A stretch of 64,000 bases of DNA from Epiperipatus broadwayi (Eukaryota > Onychophora > Udeonychophora > Euonychophora > Peripatidae). Positions 11,383 through 23,207 of this stretch are shown here, piece after piece; position 1 is the stretch's first letter, and each line of letters starts with the position of its first letter. A model generated the notes under the pieces. The model saw nothing but the letters and a program-made list of their open reading frames with translations. It searched no databases and had not been told where the DNA came from. The position numbers were made by a program, and so were the translations under genes. Location: the NCBI GenBank assembly GCA_028023455.1, contig JAQFVV010012423.1, positions 6,242,269 to 6,306,268 of the forward strand, given 5' to 3'.

Positions 11383-11785
11383 ACCACTAAACAACACACG
11401 ATACCCATCTCATACTAGCACATAATTGTTGTAAACAAAGACACAAAAATGTATGGGTGCTGAATTGAGTTCAGACCCATATGACTATATAAGCTATTGA
11501 GCTTAGATTGAAAATATTATTGTGTTTTCAATTTCATTCTCATAGTTTTGTAGTAAAGTAGAGTTAAAAGGTGGCTGCTGGAGGGTTGCATTAGATCCTA
11601 AGATCTAGGTGCAGTGCTCTCAGATCCAAGGCTCCTCACTGATGATGGCCACAAGCCAGAAACTAGTCTGGGGATATTGGATGAGTAGGCACTAGATAGG
11701 GATTTTATGCACAAGCCTTCTGGCATCCATTGATTACTCTGGTTAGCACAGGGTGGCACTACTGTATAGAGAGTTTGCCTTTGTT
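11383..11785 (+). mobile_element. Hammerhead retroelement (retrozyme-like), best copy A4
   Basis: A discrete 403-bp insertion flanked by a perfect 17-bp duplication, TATATACTACTTGTTAA (11366-11382 and 11786-11802). The order is an inverted 5' segment (ACCACTAAACAACACACGAT, antisense to sequence that follows the 3' end in tandem copies), then the body with GACACAAAAATGTATGGGTG and GGGTTGCATTAGATCC. The intact hammerhead follows at 11624-11682, then AGGGATTTTATGCACAAGCC, and a 3' end GAGTTTGCCTTTGTT. There is no ORF, poly-A tail or RNA polymerase III box that I can see. Mobilisation by Penelope-like machinery is inferred from the published association of animal hammerhead retrozymes with such elements and their presence here. 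Confidence 0.85.
11624..11682 (+). ncRNA. Type I hammerhead ribozyme, complete
   Basis: All conserved parts are present in order. The outer stem I strand is ATCCAA (11624-11629), the inner strand TCCTCA (11633-11638) and the core CTGATGA (11639-11645). Stem II is TGGC/GCCA (11646-11649 with 11655-11658) with loop CACAA. GAAA is 11659-11662, then CTAGTC to 11668, with predicted cleavage after C11668. The inner 3' strand TGGGGA (11669-11674) pairs with TCCTCA, and the outer strand TTGGAT (11677-11682) pairs with ATCCAA. An internal loop GGC/TA separates the two stem I helices, as needed for contact with loop II. Stem III is only AC/GT, and its segment ACTAGT is self-complementary. This suggests action as a dimer. 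Confidence 0.92.
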
Positions 11786-11802
11786 TATATACTACTTGTT
11801 AA

Positions 11803-12857
11803 TTATTTTCTTTATTAATTAAATTTTATTTTATTTACTGAATAGCATTATATAATTTTTTTAAATGTAGAAATAAACATTTTGTTCATTTTAAAATAGC
11901 ATTATAACAATTTTCACTGAAAAGTCATTTTTTATAAAGAAAAAAACAATAATAAATTTAATTTGCTTTCATAATAAGGCTAATGCATTCATACTTTCAT
12001 AATTATTACTCCATAGATTCTTTTGTCATTTACAACATTCTGCAAGTTTAGCAAAAGTTCTAATTTGAATATAACATCAAATTAAGCTTAATTGATATTC
12101 TTTTATAAATAATAATAATCAGCATTTTCAAAATATAGACTAGAATTTATTGCAGAATCAAATATAATAAATTTAGTTTAAAGTTATCTCAAAATTTTAT
12201 ATAAGTTCAGAATGACTAAATAAGCAATTGAACATTAATAAAAGTTCAAGCAATATAATTATACCTTCTATATAAAATTTATTGTTATCACAAGCATTGC
12301 AGCAATATATAACTTCTATAATTATGCTTTTATGGAGTTTTCTGAATGGTGTATATAATGAGATTGTGTAAAATGACTAATGGGCCAAATCTAGAGGCTC
12401 AAAAAGATAATTACTTTAGCCATTCATAGCTTAAACTTAAAAATAATAATTATAAAAAATTATACATAATAAAATGTTCAGGGAAAATGATGAAGTTTTC
12501 AATATATATATATATATATATGGTCAGAGTTTAAATATGGTATGTCAGGTGATAGATGACTAAGCTAATTAATTTATGCAACATAATTTAGTTAATAATT
12601 TAAATATGCTAAAAATAACATTTTTAATTACACTGTCTGGAAACTTTGGTTAAAGCAATAAATTACCTCATTTTATTATAGTACGAATATATAATAGTAA
12701 TAATAACAAATCAGATGTCACATGACTTATATATAGCTTGCACTTACAAATATGTAAAATTAAGAGCGTGCTAATAGCTCTAAACAAGCTTTTTTTTTTT
12801 TTATTTATGATAAATGCTACTACAAGAGAAGGCATTCAAATCATTTTTATCTTGGAT
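11803..12857. other. A+T-rich DNA with an (AT)n microsatellite
   Basis: A short (AT)n run lies near 12502-12520 and a poly-T near 12790-12802. Otherwise there is no supported feature. Confidence 0.5.
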
Positions 12858-12915
12858 TGTCCCCATCCCCAGACTGGTTTTGACCTATGGGTCTCTTCAG
12901 TGAGGAGTTGGGACA
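12858..12915 (-). ncRNA. Second-family type I hammerhead ribozyme (core G12 mutated)
   Basis: On the minus strand, outer stem I TGTCCC (12915-12910) pairs with GGGACA (12863-12858). Inner TCCTCA (12906-12901) pairs with TGGGGA (12871-12866). The core is CTGAAGA (12900-12894). Stem II is GACC/GGTC (12893-12890 with 12885-12882) with loop CATA. It is followed by AAAA (GAAA expected), then CCAGTC to 12872. Outer stem I and stem II differ completely in sequence from the 11624 ribozyme yet pair perfectly, so the fold has been maintained. The G12-to-A change probably inactivates this copy. The limits of the surrounding element are not clear. Confidence 0.78.
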
Positions 12916-13361
12916 TTAGATCTAAAAAACCAATTATTATAACAATAAATAATACATTTATTTAAATATATATTTTTTAATATTCTCAGAATATTAACTT
13001 TATACAATATCTTTTTTAAAAAAATAGATATTTTTTTATAAGCAAAACATTAAATAATAAAATTGCTTTAGATATTTACATCTTCCAGAAAAGAAACTTA
13101 AAATATAATCATTTTCTTTTTTAACATTTTTTGACTTTAAATAGAAATAGATTGTATGTATACATACACTCTAAAGATATTTAAATATGATTGAGGAATA
13201 ATTTAATTTAAAGTTATTCATTAACTAAAATACTTATAGAATATTAAAATATTATTAAGCTAGCATTTAGAACTATATTTTAATATGAATTGTAACAAAG
13301 TGATTATATTAATAAAATTAATAAACATTATTAAAATTACTTAAATGCTTATTTTATAATG

Positions 13362-14963
13362 ACTTAACTATAATCATCTGAAATTTGGGCATGGCCGCTT
13401 GATGGCATTATGTGTCAAAACACATAAAAATGTCATTTCTGTGATCAGCCTTATGACTAATACAACATTTATATTGTATTACCCATCGCAGGCTGCTTTA
13501 TATAATATTGCACAAAAATATTACGACCTGTTTTGTGCTTCGAAACTATTTATACATGTTTGTTCTATTCATAGCTGATTACCATATCACTTGAGAGTGT
13601 TTTAATTGCAAGTCAGTACAACTTTTCAAATTTCCATAATAGAGTAATGTCATTTATATTTAAATAATGTTAATTACTAAAATTGTCATATGGGTCCCCA
13701 CCCTTCCCTAAAAAAATGTTAATATGTAAAAAAAAATGGCAAAGGATATGTTCAAACATGCTTTGAAAAAACTCACGTGCTAAGTCACATTTCAGCATAA
13801 AAATATACGAGACCAATAAAATATCTGAGAAGAATGTGCAATTTTTAAACTTTTCAGAATTGCTGAGTATAGAAAGTGAGACTGTGTCCTTTTTTTGGGC
13901 ACATGATGTCCTCCCAAATACCAGTCTGTTTTTATTACAGCAATAAAATAATAAATAAAAATTAGTTCAAAAAGTCCAAAGTTTGTATTTCTTTTTTTAT
14001 TTCATTAGAAATTGACAAGTATTTGGATAATCTTTTTTCAGTGAGGTTAAAATAAATTACTATTTTTGTTCACTTTTTGTTAATAATAACAAAGTATGAA
14101 ACCCCTCAAAAAAGCAGTTTATTGTAGAAGTTAAAAAAAAGGTAATGCAAACAAAATATAAATAAAAGTAAAAAGTGTTGAAAAAAAATATATATTGACT
14201 TTTTGGTTACAATTATTTATCTGAGGGTGGGAGTCAGGGTTTCAAGACAATTTACCCCCCCCCCAACACAAAAGTTACTTTTGATTTAATAAGAAGAAAA
14301 ACAATTTGGTCAACCAAAAAAAAAAAAAAAAGATAGAAAAAATTTGAAATAATTCCCAAATAATTGTATTATATTTTTTCAGCAGTTAAAACAAGTGGGA
14401 TTAAAATAAATTACTATTTTTGTTTACTTTTTGTTAATAATAACAAAGTATGAAACCCCCCAAAAAAGTAGTTTATTGTAGAAGCCAAAAAAAAAAGGTA
14501 ATTCAAATGAAATATAAATAAAAGTAAAAAATGAAAAAAAGTTGTTTTAAAAAAAATATTGACTTTTTGTTACAATTATTGATCGGAAAAAAAAAAAGGT
14601 AAAACAAAGTCAAAACAAGTCCCAATTAATTGTATCATATTTTTTCAGCAAGGTTAAATAAAGTTTTTTCATCGTGAAACAGTCAAAAATTTTAAAATCA
14701 GAAAAATAAACACAAACTTAAATTAACAAAATTTGTTGAATAAAGAAAAATGTCAGGTTAAAAAAATTACAAAAATTAATACAAAAATTTGTTTAATAAA
14801 AAAGAAATCATGTTATAAATGAAATAAAAATTTGTTTAATCAAAAAAAAATCATGTTATATAAAAAAAGTTGTGGCTCAGTAACATTACATTTGATTGAT
14901 TTTGTATAGCATCAATGCCATCAAGTGGCCATGACTGGATTTCAGATGATTACCAACTTAACT
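13362..14963. mobile_element. Non-autonomous DNA transposon with about 50-bp inverted ends
   Basis: The left end contains TAATCATCTGAAAT and GGCATGGCCGCTTGATGGCA. The right end is its reverse complement (ATGCCATCAAGTGGCCATGA, ATTTCAGATGATTA). The 1.6-kb interior has no coding capacity. It contains a duplicated segment, with AAATTACTATTTTTGTT and TAATAACAAAGTATGAAACC at both about 14050 and 14408, followed each time by GTAGTTTATTGTAGAAG-like sequence. It is rich in poly-A runs. The superfamily is not identified, and the outermost bases and target duplication are uncertain. Confidence 0.6.
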
Positions 14964-16345
14964 TAATAAATATGTGTAATGACTACTTAAAAGTATAATT
15001 ACATCTTCAAAGTTAAGTTATACATTAAAATATTGACACCTATGATAAGCTAAAATTATTTAAATTTATTTATTTAAAGATGTCATATATAATGATATTT
15101 TATAACATTATTTATAAATCAGTAAGATAACTTATTAAATAATTCACTACTTTTACTATACCAAGAGAATTTATTTAACAGAAAATAAACTATGTAAAAA
15201 ATTTTTTTAAACATATTAACAAAAATGCCCAACATAAAGTTCTTTGGGCAGAACTTACGGTTACAATATATTAAATAAAATTCTTATACATGATCATTTA
15301 AGCCAAATGAAATATTTTTTTATATTCACATGTTTATTTTTTATTAAAAATTCTCTACAATACTATATCTTAAAGACCCAAATAAAATTCTTTAGTTTAG
15401 CTGCAAATTTATTCTTATTTAGTTACTAGTTTATAATATAATTATAATTTTGTCACAATTCCAACTAAATATGTGTCCTATAGTTTTTCAGATACTTTGA
15501 AATTAATTTGCAAGTTTTATCTTACTAATGCATATATTATGAATTTAGACATAACTACACATTTAGTAACTGCATTATAGTTTATTACTATAATTTACTT
15601 GTTTCTATAATCTATTCTTATAATCTTAACAGCAATATAATCTACAGATGCTGTAATTGCATTTTCATTCTTTTCATATTATTTTTTAGGTAGCACTAAT
15701 ACAAATGTAATTGACTATGTTTTGTTAAACAATTTTGTTTTTTACTTGAATAAATTTATCACTATTTACAATAACATTATTGTGCCATTATATCTAAAAT
15801 GAAAGTATATAGTGGATCTCATAAGAACACAAGATCATAAATTAAGCAAGCAATCAAATTAATGGATAGCATTGTATGAATAAAAAAATGAACAGATAAA
15901 ATATTATGAGAACAAGTTTGAACAACACTGGAACAAGCCAAAGATTATTGGAAACATTTGGGAAAGGCTCCTATCTGGTAAAGAATTATTACCAACTATG
16001 AGAAACAGCAACTCATTTAGGAATTAAGTATTATAATCAGAACAGTATCTTTGTGAAAAGTTTTTAAACCTAAAAATTAAAGTCTAAATTATAGTTTAAA
16101 CTTTTTCTTAACTACTATTATATTTTTAATATTTATCTCGCTGTTGTATTTGCTATATTTGTAGTTTAATAAATGAAAGAAGTGCTCCAAAAATTAAAAT
16201 TTTATCATAAATCTTATTTTTATTATTAAAATTTATATGAACTTATTAATTATCTAAATTGAGTATTACATAAATATTCTTTATAGATATATTAAACAAT
16301 CTCCATACTTCCCTATTCTTTTTAAATTCATATAAAGTTACAATA
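14964..16345. other. A+T-rich DNA without recognisable feature
   Basis: No supported gene or repeat structure. A 61-codon plus-strand frame at 15244-15429 has no recognisable domain and looks like chance. Confidence 0.5.
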
Positions 16346-16349
16346 AAAT

Positions 16350-16412
16350 ACAAATGATCTCCAAGATGTATTTCATGCTGAACCAGCACTCATCAGTTGG
16401 TCCAGGTCACTG
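16350..16412 (-). ncRNA. Type I hammerhead ribozyme with intact core, distinct family
   Basis: On the minus strand, stem I CCAA (16400-16397) is followed by CTGATGA (16396-16390). Stem II GTGCTG/CAGCAT (16389-16384 with 16380-16375) has loop GTT. GAAA is 16374-16371. TACATC follows to 16365, with predicted cleavage after 16365, and TTGG (16364-16361) pairs with CCAA. Stem III is AT/AT across a two-base loop, again minimal. An outer stem I (TGACC against GATCA) is plausible but has one mismatch. All core bases are canonical. The stem sequences are unrelated to the two other families. No element boundaries are visible. Confidence 0.75.
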
Positions 16413-16835
16413 TCTCCCATATGTATCTCTATTATATGATATTAATCTTTAACTGAGGTTTAAAGTTTACATCTGTTCTAGAAATAATCTCTAGTTTAGA
16501 AAATGATTAGTAATAATCATTATTGTATTTATCTGAGATGGATGGTGTCAAAGTTGGGAGTGGAGTAAGTTTGACAATGGTAAATAAAAATTTAACAATA
16601 ACTATTCTTATATATTTAACCCAAACTACAATAGATAGTAATAATCATTTTTAGTATTGTATCATTGTAAGTTTTAATTAAAAGGGCAATGACTATGAGA
16701 ATTTAGTATCATTTTTATGTCAATATGTCAAAAATGGATACACAAAGTTTATTTGAAGTTATTAAAATATAAATTGTAGAAGTGGATTTAGACCATCATA
16801 TCAAGAAAAGCATACTGACCAGATTTAAACTTAAA

Positions 16836-16927
16836 GCATTGGTGGCTGAATGGTTAGCATAGCTGCATTACAAGCAGTTGTCCTGGGGTTCACTTGCCAG
16901 CTGACACTTTGACACATTAAAAAAAAG
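16836..16927 (+). mobile_element. tRNA-derived SINE copy 2
   Basis: Matches the 2179 copy: GCATTGGTGGCTGAATGG, then CAAGCAGTTGTCCTGGGGTT, then GCTGACACTTTGACACATT and an A tail. The B box is degraded (GGGGTTCACTTGCC). I could not define convincing flanking duplications. Confidence 0.65.
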
Positions 16928-19900
16928 ATGTTGATATGTTTATATTACTGTCTAAATAAAACTAAGAATAAAGTGACTCTTGTTATGTATGATGATAGAC
17001 AGCTTTTCCCAACTTAATATGAACAATTTATCAGATACCAAGCAAAGAACTCTGGTATAATCATATATATTTATATTAATGGAAAGTAGTCATCTGACTT
17101 TTAATTTTAAACTGAGACTTTCTGCAAATAAAATATAAAAATGATCAACCTTTGATTGAGTGGCTGAGTGAAATTCATTAATAATAAGCAAGTACTTTGT
17201 CTTTAAAATGATGACTTTCTTGAACAATATAATGATTTTTTAAAATTTTTGATCATAAAAAAACTAAAATACAAGTACTTACAAATCATTTCTGATATGG
17301 AATTTGCTTTGTAAATTTATCAAAAGATGAAGAAACTATTTTAATATTCAGTGTTAATAACTGAAAAGTTTCAATTCATCACTCAAAAAGAAGTTAAGAA
17401 GCCTATAAAAATATTATTTGATATTCTGTTGCAAATTCAAAATGTTTTTAGATGGATAAAAAGAGAAAAAAAAATTGTTTACACAATATTTGGATTGCAG
17501 AAATAATTATTTACTTTACAAATTGCCTTAAGTAAGCCTAAAATAATACTCATATATTTTTTTTTTTGCAAATAATTTATATTTTATCAAAACTTTCAAA
17601 TAAATTACATATTATTTTAATAGCTATGAGAATAACTATATTGGCAAAATTATTTTAGATTTAAATTTTAGAAATAATTTATAATGATTTTTTTTTTTAG
17701 TTTAAACTTTTAGCCAATATCAGAAATATTTTTCATGTTTTCAATACTAGCTTGTACTAGATCTTTGTTTTTGATAGCCCCCATTTTATTTTTTAACAAT
17801 TAAACTTATATTTTGTATTATATTTCAATATTATTACTTTATTTATTGCTAATATAAGTTTACAAATAAAAAACCATTCTTAAAAATAATAGTTTAGCAT
17901 TGCAAATATAGTAAAAAAGTAATAAACTTTCTTGCAATTGTCAATAAAATCCTTTTATAATAGAAATAAAATTTGTTTTAATTCCATTTTATAAAATCTG
18001 AATGATTGTTAAGGCATCATAAAGGAATAAAATTATGTTTTTAAATTTAAAATTCCACTAATAACTATTAAAGTATTATAAAAAAAATATTTGACATCAA
18101 AATATAGTATTCCTTTTTCAGTCTATCATAACTTGCTGCTTATCTTTTTACAATTTTCTTTACTTATTTGTTTCAAATCAAATACTTTTTAATAAAATCT
18201 CAATAAATATTTTACCCATTTTTTGCAAAAAATTAGTAATCATAAATATATAAATAAACAATAAATAATATACTATTTCATTTAAAAGTAAAACAAAGAG
18301 TCTCTCATGGATGTTCTTAGAGTCTGAGAACAAAGAATCTACCAAGCAGTACCATTAATGGCTAATTGGCATTATGTTTTCTATATGATAGTGGTATCTT
18401 TAGATTTTTTAAAAACTTAATAAATCAATATATATTTTATTTCCAGTTTTTTCTATCAAATAAATGCAAAACTAGCAAATGACCAACACTATAAATACTC
18501 ACAAGAGAGTGAAATTAAGCCAAATATAACTACAGTATTACCGGAATGTAGTGCAAATGCAATTATTAATGCTATTATTAAAGTGAATGATCTAAAGATA
18601 ACTTCTCTACTAGAAATTTCATTTATAAAAATTATGATAATTAGATGAAGTGAAATGTAACCAAAACTAGTTTTACAATATTAGATTCATAACATCAATA
18701 CCATGTTAAAAAGTTGCTAGATCAAAACAAAAATGATCATTTTCTTTAAGCATCTTTACAATTTGTGTATACGTATAAAATCTTTTTTTCTTTCTCCCCT
18801 CCTCATTATTTTTTCCTTATTTCTTTTTTTAATCTATCATTATCTTCTTTCTTTTTCTCCTTTTTCTCTTATCTTTCTTTTTATGTGTTATCCTATTTTT
18901 CTTTCTTTCACTCTAATCTCTCTCCATTTAATTCATCAAGTCGATTCTCTCCCTTTTGTAACACGAAAGCTTTGATCAATGTGCAAAATTATTAAAACTT
19001 TAAAGAATCAATAATTTATAAAAGTACAAGTATCATCAAATACTGAATTAGAATTATTGAAGTCAGAAAATTAGTGTGTAATCTTCTAACCTTCAATTAT
19101 TTTGGTAATGTTTAAAATATGTGCAATGATGTAGATGAATAGTTTTCACTTTCTACTTTTTGGCAATCTATTTTCATAAATTATAAATTATACTCTTTAT
19201 ATTAGCTAAATGTTTGTAAATGTTTGCTGCTATTTTGAATGTATGCGATGTAATTATAAATAAATAGCCCTTAGTAAGATTAAATAGCATACTAAGATGA
19301 ACAAACAGTATGCATATATTTACATTCAAACCCAAAGAATATAATGAATTCAAGGAAATACTTAATAGACGGCATAAAAAAATTCATTACATTAATTAAT
19401 CGATATATGTGTCTTTTGATACCATTATTCTCTTTATTTTGTCTACCTCTAAATATCCTATTTTATAACTATGGGGATAAGCATATATCAGATTATAAAT
19501 CTATTCCCATATTGCTTGATGATAAAATATATGTAAATCATAAGTGCTTAATAATAAAAATTTAAAATTTAAATTTCTTTTTTAATATATGTATATATTT
19601 CATTTATTATTTTAGAATTTCAAGAATTTACTTTTTGCCTGTTCTGACAAATGCAAAATATCTAATATCTGACATGTTTAAATAAACATAACATTTATTT
19701 TTGCATAATCATTTTATAAATCAGCCTGTTTTAATTTGAAAACAACATAAAGAAAACATCTCTCACTGAATTAAATTATAATTCTAGCTATCAGCGATAA
19801 AATTAAAAATAACATTAAAAAGTAATATAAGTTTCTGCATAGATAATATTTATAAAATTATTAGTTCAAAATGTAATAGTTAATTGTAGTTGATTAAATA

Positions 19901-20600
19901 TCTTTTGTTTTTAACCCGAGCTGTCTGCATGGTGTCAGTATTCTAGCTGAATAAATTAAAGCCTCATGGTTCGATTATGGAAATGTTTTTCAGGTGTACT
20001 GTTACCTTTTATTATCTCTTAAAGTGAATCTTAAATAAATGTTTGGTTGTACCAATATAAGGTATCAGTTCATTATACATAAAAATAATATATATATATA
20101 TTCTTCTACACAGGTATATCTGTAAAATATTTACGTATAAAAAATGTTTATAATAAAAATAATAGATATATAAAGTTTATGATTATTATTAGAAAATAAA
20201 TCATTTATTTATTTAATAATGGTCACATGATATTCAAATGCTTAAATAATTGTTTTTGCACCTTCATCATTAATTAACTATGAAGAGATGTTCTACATAT
20301 TCATCTTTGAAAACATATAAATTTTTTATCACTTTTCTATTAATCTACACCATTCCAATATAAATTATCACATTATTATCTCATCTTCCCTTAATTTCTT
20401 ATTTAAACAAATCAATTAATTTCTTTAATAAATTTTGACATTGTAAATCTTGGTTTTTTAAACTAATTTTTAATTTTCTCAAATCTCGTTTCAAAAGCTT
20501 CTCAATCATTTTTTATCTCTTTTAAACATCATTCAGCATGTTGTTTCCTTATTTTCATTTTAATAATCAACAAAATAATTATTCATTTTGAAACCTGTTT
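16928..20600. other. A+T-rich DNA; polypyrimidine tract 18780-18945
   Basis: No gene is recognised. 18780-18945 is a strongly C+T-biased stretch on the plus strand, which opens overlapping but meaningless frames. A possible worn tRNA-like segment (CATGGTTCGATTATGG, near 19966) lies at about 19915-19985. Short (AT)n runs occur near 20089. Confidence 0.4.
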
Positions 20601-20612
20601 ACAATATTTACT

Positions 20613-20704
20613 TGCTTCACTGATGAAAGCCAGAGCTAGAAACCAGTTTGGGGATAGGAATGTTCTGAAAACTTATTAAGAGCTATTGGCAAGCTCATTA
20701 TATA
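20613..20704 (+). mobile_element. 92-bp hammerhead-bearing insertion with target duplication
   Basis: Flanked by ACAATATTTACT at 20601-20612 and 20705-20716. The insert contains CTGATGA, then a short stem II (AGC/GCT, loop CAGA, preceded by an A-A mismatch), then GAAACCAGTT and TGGGGATAGGAATGTT. Inner stem I TTCA/TGGG-type pairing is present with wobbles. An outer pairing would use the flanking duplication. This looks like a 5'-truncated copy of a third hammerhead element related in its TGGGGATA segment to the 11383 family. Confidence 0.6.
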
Positions 20705-20716
20705 ACAATATTTACT

Positions 20717-21297
20717 CAAACGTCTTCAACGCAGTTACTTTATGATAATTTTCTAATGATAGCATAGCTAAGGAATCAATATTTTAAATAATATATAACA
20801 AAATTTAATAATCAAACAATTGAACAAACAAAGTATTAAAATACTTTATTATTTTATTATTTTGTATTATGATAAATGAGTGCATTTGAGAATTCTCTAT
20901 TAGCTCATTATTTAACTAAACACAATATATAATAGGCAAATACATTTTTTAAAAACATATTTCAAGCTCTGCAAAGTTTATTTTGATCTTTATTAAGCTC
21001 TACAAAGTTGTGAAAGATTTGTTGAATTGCTGGCTGCTTTTTAATCAACTAATTAACATAGATAATTTTTTTATTATTTTAACAAATGAAATAACCTTCT
21101 TACAACAATTTTTTGATACAAACTGCATATGTTATTTATTTATCATATAAACAATAATATTTTTAGAAAAGAAGTTAACATGTCATGGTCATGGACTTAG
21201 TTATGTTCCACTTTTCTTTAGTTAAGAATCAATCTGAAACATATTGAATTATCTATTTATTATTATTGGGTCCAAATTTTGTAAACAAATGAATATA
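20717..21297. other. A+T-rich DNA without recognisable feature
   Basis: Nothing supported here. Confidence 0.5.
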
Positions 21298-22455
21298 TGA
21301 AGATGAGTCAAAAATTATCCACACTCTGGTTATAGAATTTATTTTAATCAATTTTTAAAAAAAAGATAAATACATAATTTTTTGAAAAAAATTCTCTCCT
21401 TTTCAATATACTTTGTCTAGCCATTAGCAAGTTTTCATTTAGATTGAGCTGTGAGCCACAAATGCACCATTGTCTTCATCTTTTCTGTAAACAGTTTTCA
21501 TCTTTATAGATTTCTTTTAGAGGATCAAACAGATGATGGCATGATGTCACATGGTTACATCTGTAGGAAGGATACCCTATTATCTCAAAACATAGGTTTT
21601 GAAAGTGTTACTGGTGCATAGGAATTGGTGTGCAAATGTACATTGTCATGCCACAAAATAATCCCATCTTTGGATAGCAGTCCCCTGCATTTTTGTCCAA
21701 ATTTTAGGGATCAGTTTTTAATGAGCATCTGATTGTAATGAGCATTGTTGATTTCTAAAAAAAATTCTGATAGTGTTTCAATATTGACTCTTGGAATGTA
21801 TCAATATTTTAGGTGATGGTTGGCTTTAAATTTTTTCTTGGTTGGCAATTAGACTTGTTTCTATTCTATACCCTGAACTTTACTCTCAGGTTCATAGTTA
21901 CAAATCCCTGATTTATCATGAGTAATGATTCTTTTTAGGAAGCTTTGATGCAATTTTTTTTGCAGATGTCCAAATATTTCTGTTGTGCATATCTGTGAAT
22001 TTTTTTCCACTTCCCATTTTACACAAATTTTTCAAAACTGAAATCTGTCATGGATTTTTGGATAGACAGAGCAATGCTGATTTTTTAAATGATTTTTCAT
22101 ATAATTCAATGTCACTCAGCTATCCATCAGAATTCAAATGTATGCCAATATTGTCTTCAGTCATGCATGTGAATGGATTTGTGGATTTTTCTTCATGGCT
22201 GATACTTTCCTATTCATTTATACAAACTTCTTAATGACAAAACACTTTTTTCATACTGTGCACACACATCTTCAAAAAATTCTCAGACCACAAAAATTAA
22301 TCACTGCATGCTGCCCTTCTTTCATGCAAATCACAGGTAAGGCAATTATTATTTCTTACATTGCAGTCACATTAGTTACTGCACAGTAGGTACTGGTGAG
22401 ACAATGGCATTGTAGATAGTGTCATCAATAGAAGTTTACTTTTGATTCACCCTCA
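21298..22455 (-). mobile_element. Mariner-like transposon, inactive
   Basis: A 1158-bp element flanked by TA on both sides. The ends are TGAAGATGAGTCAAAAATTA (left) and TGAGGGTGAATCAAAAGTAA (right, minus strand), related as imperfect terminal inverted repeats. The minus strand encodes broken mariner transposase. One block (HDKSG...NYEPESKVQ) matches the HDETW..YDPESK block with its first listed Asp. A second, KDGIILWHDNVHLHTNS, matches the HDNARPH block. The C-terminal VHLWLTAQSK and KYIEKE follow. Many stops interrupt the frames, and the third catalytic Asp of the DLAPSD block is lost (DIMPSS). Cut-and-paste activity is therefore gone. Confidence 0.82.
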
Positions 22456-22656
22456 TATAATTAAGTATTTGTGATCTACTTTTTAAATTAATCATCAGAA
22501 CCTAATAATTTGATATACGATGAAATTACAACTTAATAAGAGTACCAAACTCTCCATATAGTAAATGATTAAAAAAAACATAATTTCATTCTATCTTCAC
22601 CTAATTAATGATTTTTATTGATCCAGTCTGATCAAAGATATATAGTAGACAAAATG

Positions 22657-23207
22657 ATAGAAGTGATATATTGGACTATTTCCATCATCTATGAGTGAAT
22701 GTTGAATGCATAGAAAATTTTAAACTTTTTTTAAACTTTTCAAATACAAACAACACACAAATAGACAACACATGTTAGTAATTACATCATGTTTTGAGTA
22801 GTATTATTCTCCACTCTTTTTCAGCTGTTGCTGGTCTGATATGCACAGTGACAGTATTTGCATAGAAGTTGAACTCACATCTTTAAATTCTTAAATAATG
22901 AATTCAAAGCCAGCTCAGATGGTTAGAGCATTTGCCTTAAATTTGATATTCAAGAATTTAAAGGTGCAAATTCGACTTCTATGTGAATACTGTCACTGTG
23001 CATATCTGTCCAGCAATACCTGAAAAAGAATGAAGAATAAAACTACTTGAAATGTTGTTTAATTATTAATCTGTGTTGTCTATTCATGCGTTATTACTAA
23101 CAAGTTGTTTGTATTTGAAAAGTTTAAGAGTTTAAAATTTTCTATACATTCAACATTCACTCATAGATTATTGAAATAGTCTAACATATCACATCTATTA
23201 AAATGAT
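22657..23207. repeat. Inverted dimer of a tRNA-like element
   Basis: Two arms, about 22657-22893 and 22970-23207, are reverse complements (for example CAGTGACAGTATTTGCATAG against CTATGTGAATACTGTCACTG). The right-hand unit carries a tRNA-like head at 22916-22985: AGCTCAGATGGTTAGAGCA is a good A box and GGTGCAAATTCGACTTC a recognisable B box. The left unit is an inverted copy of the 3' part only. AAAATGATA occurs at both outer ends and may be the target duplication. It is best read as a SINE inserted with an inverted 5' segment. Confidence 0.6.

Noticed and set aside
18733-18995. Two overlapping Phe/Ser/Leu-rich frames
   Set aside because: Product of the polypyrimidine tract at 18780-18945.
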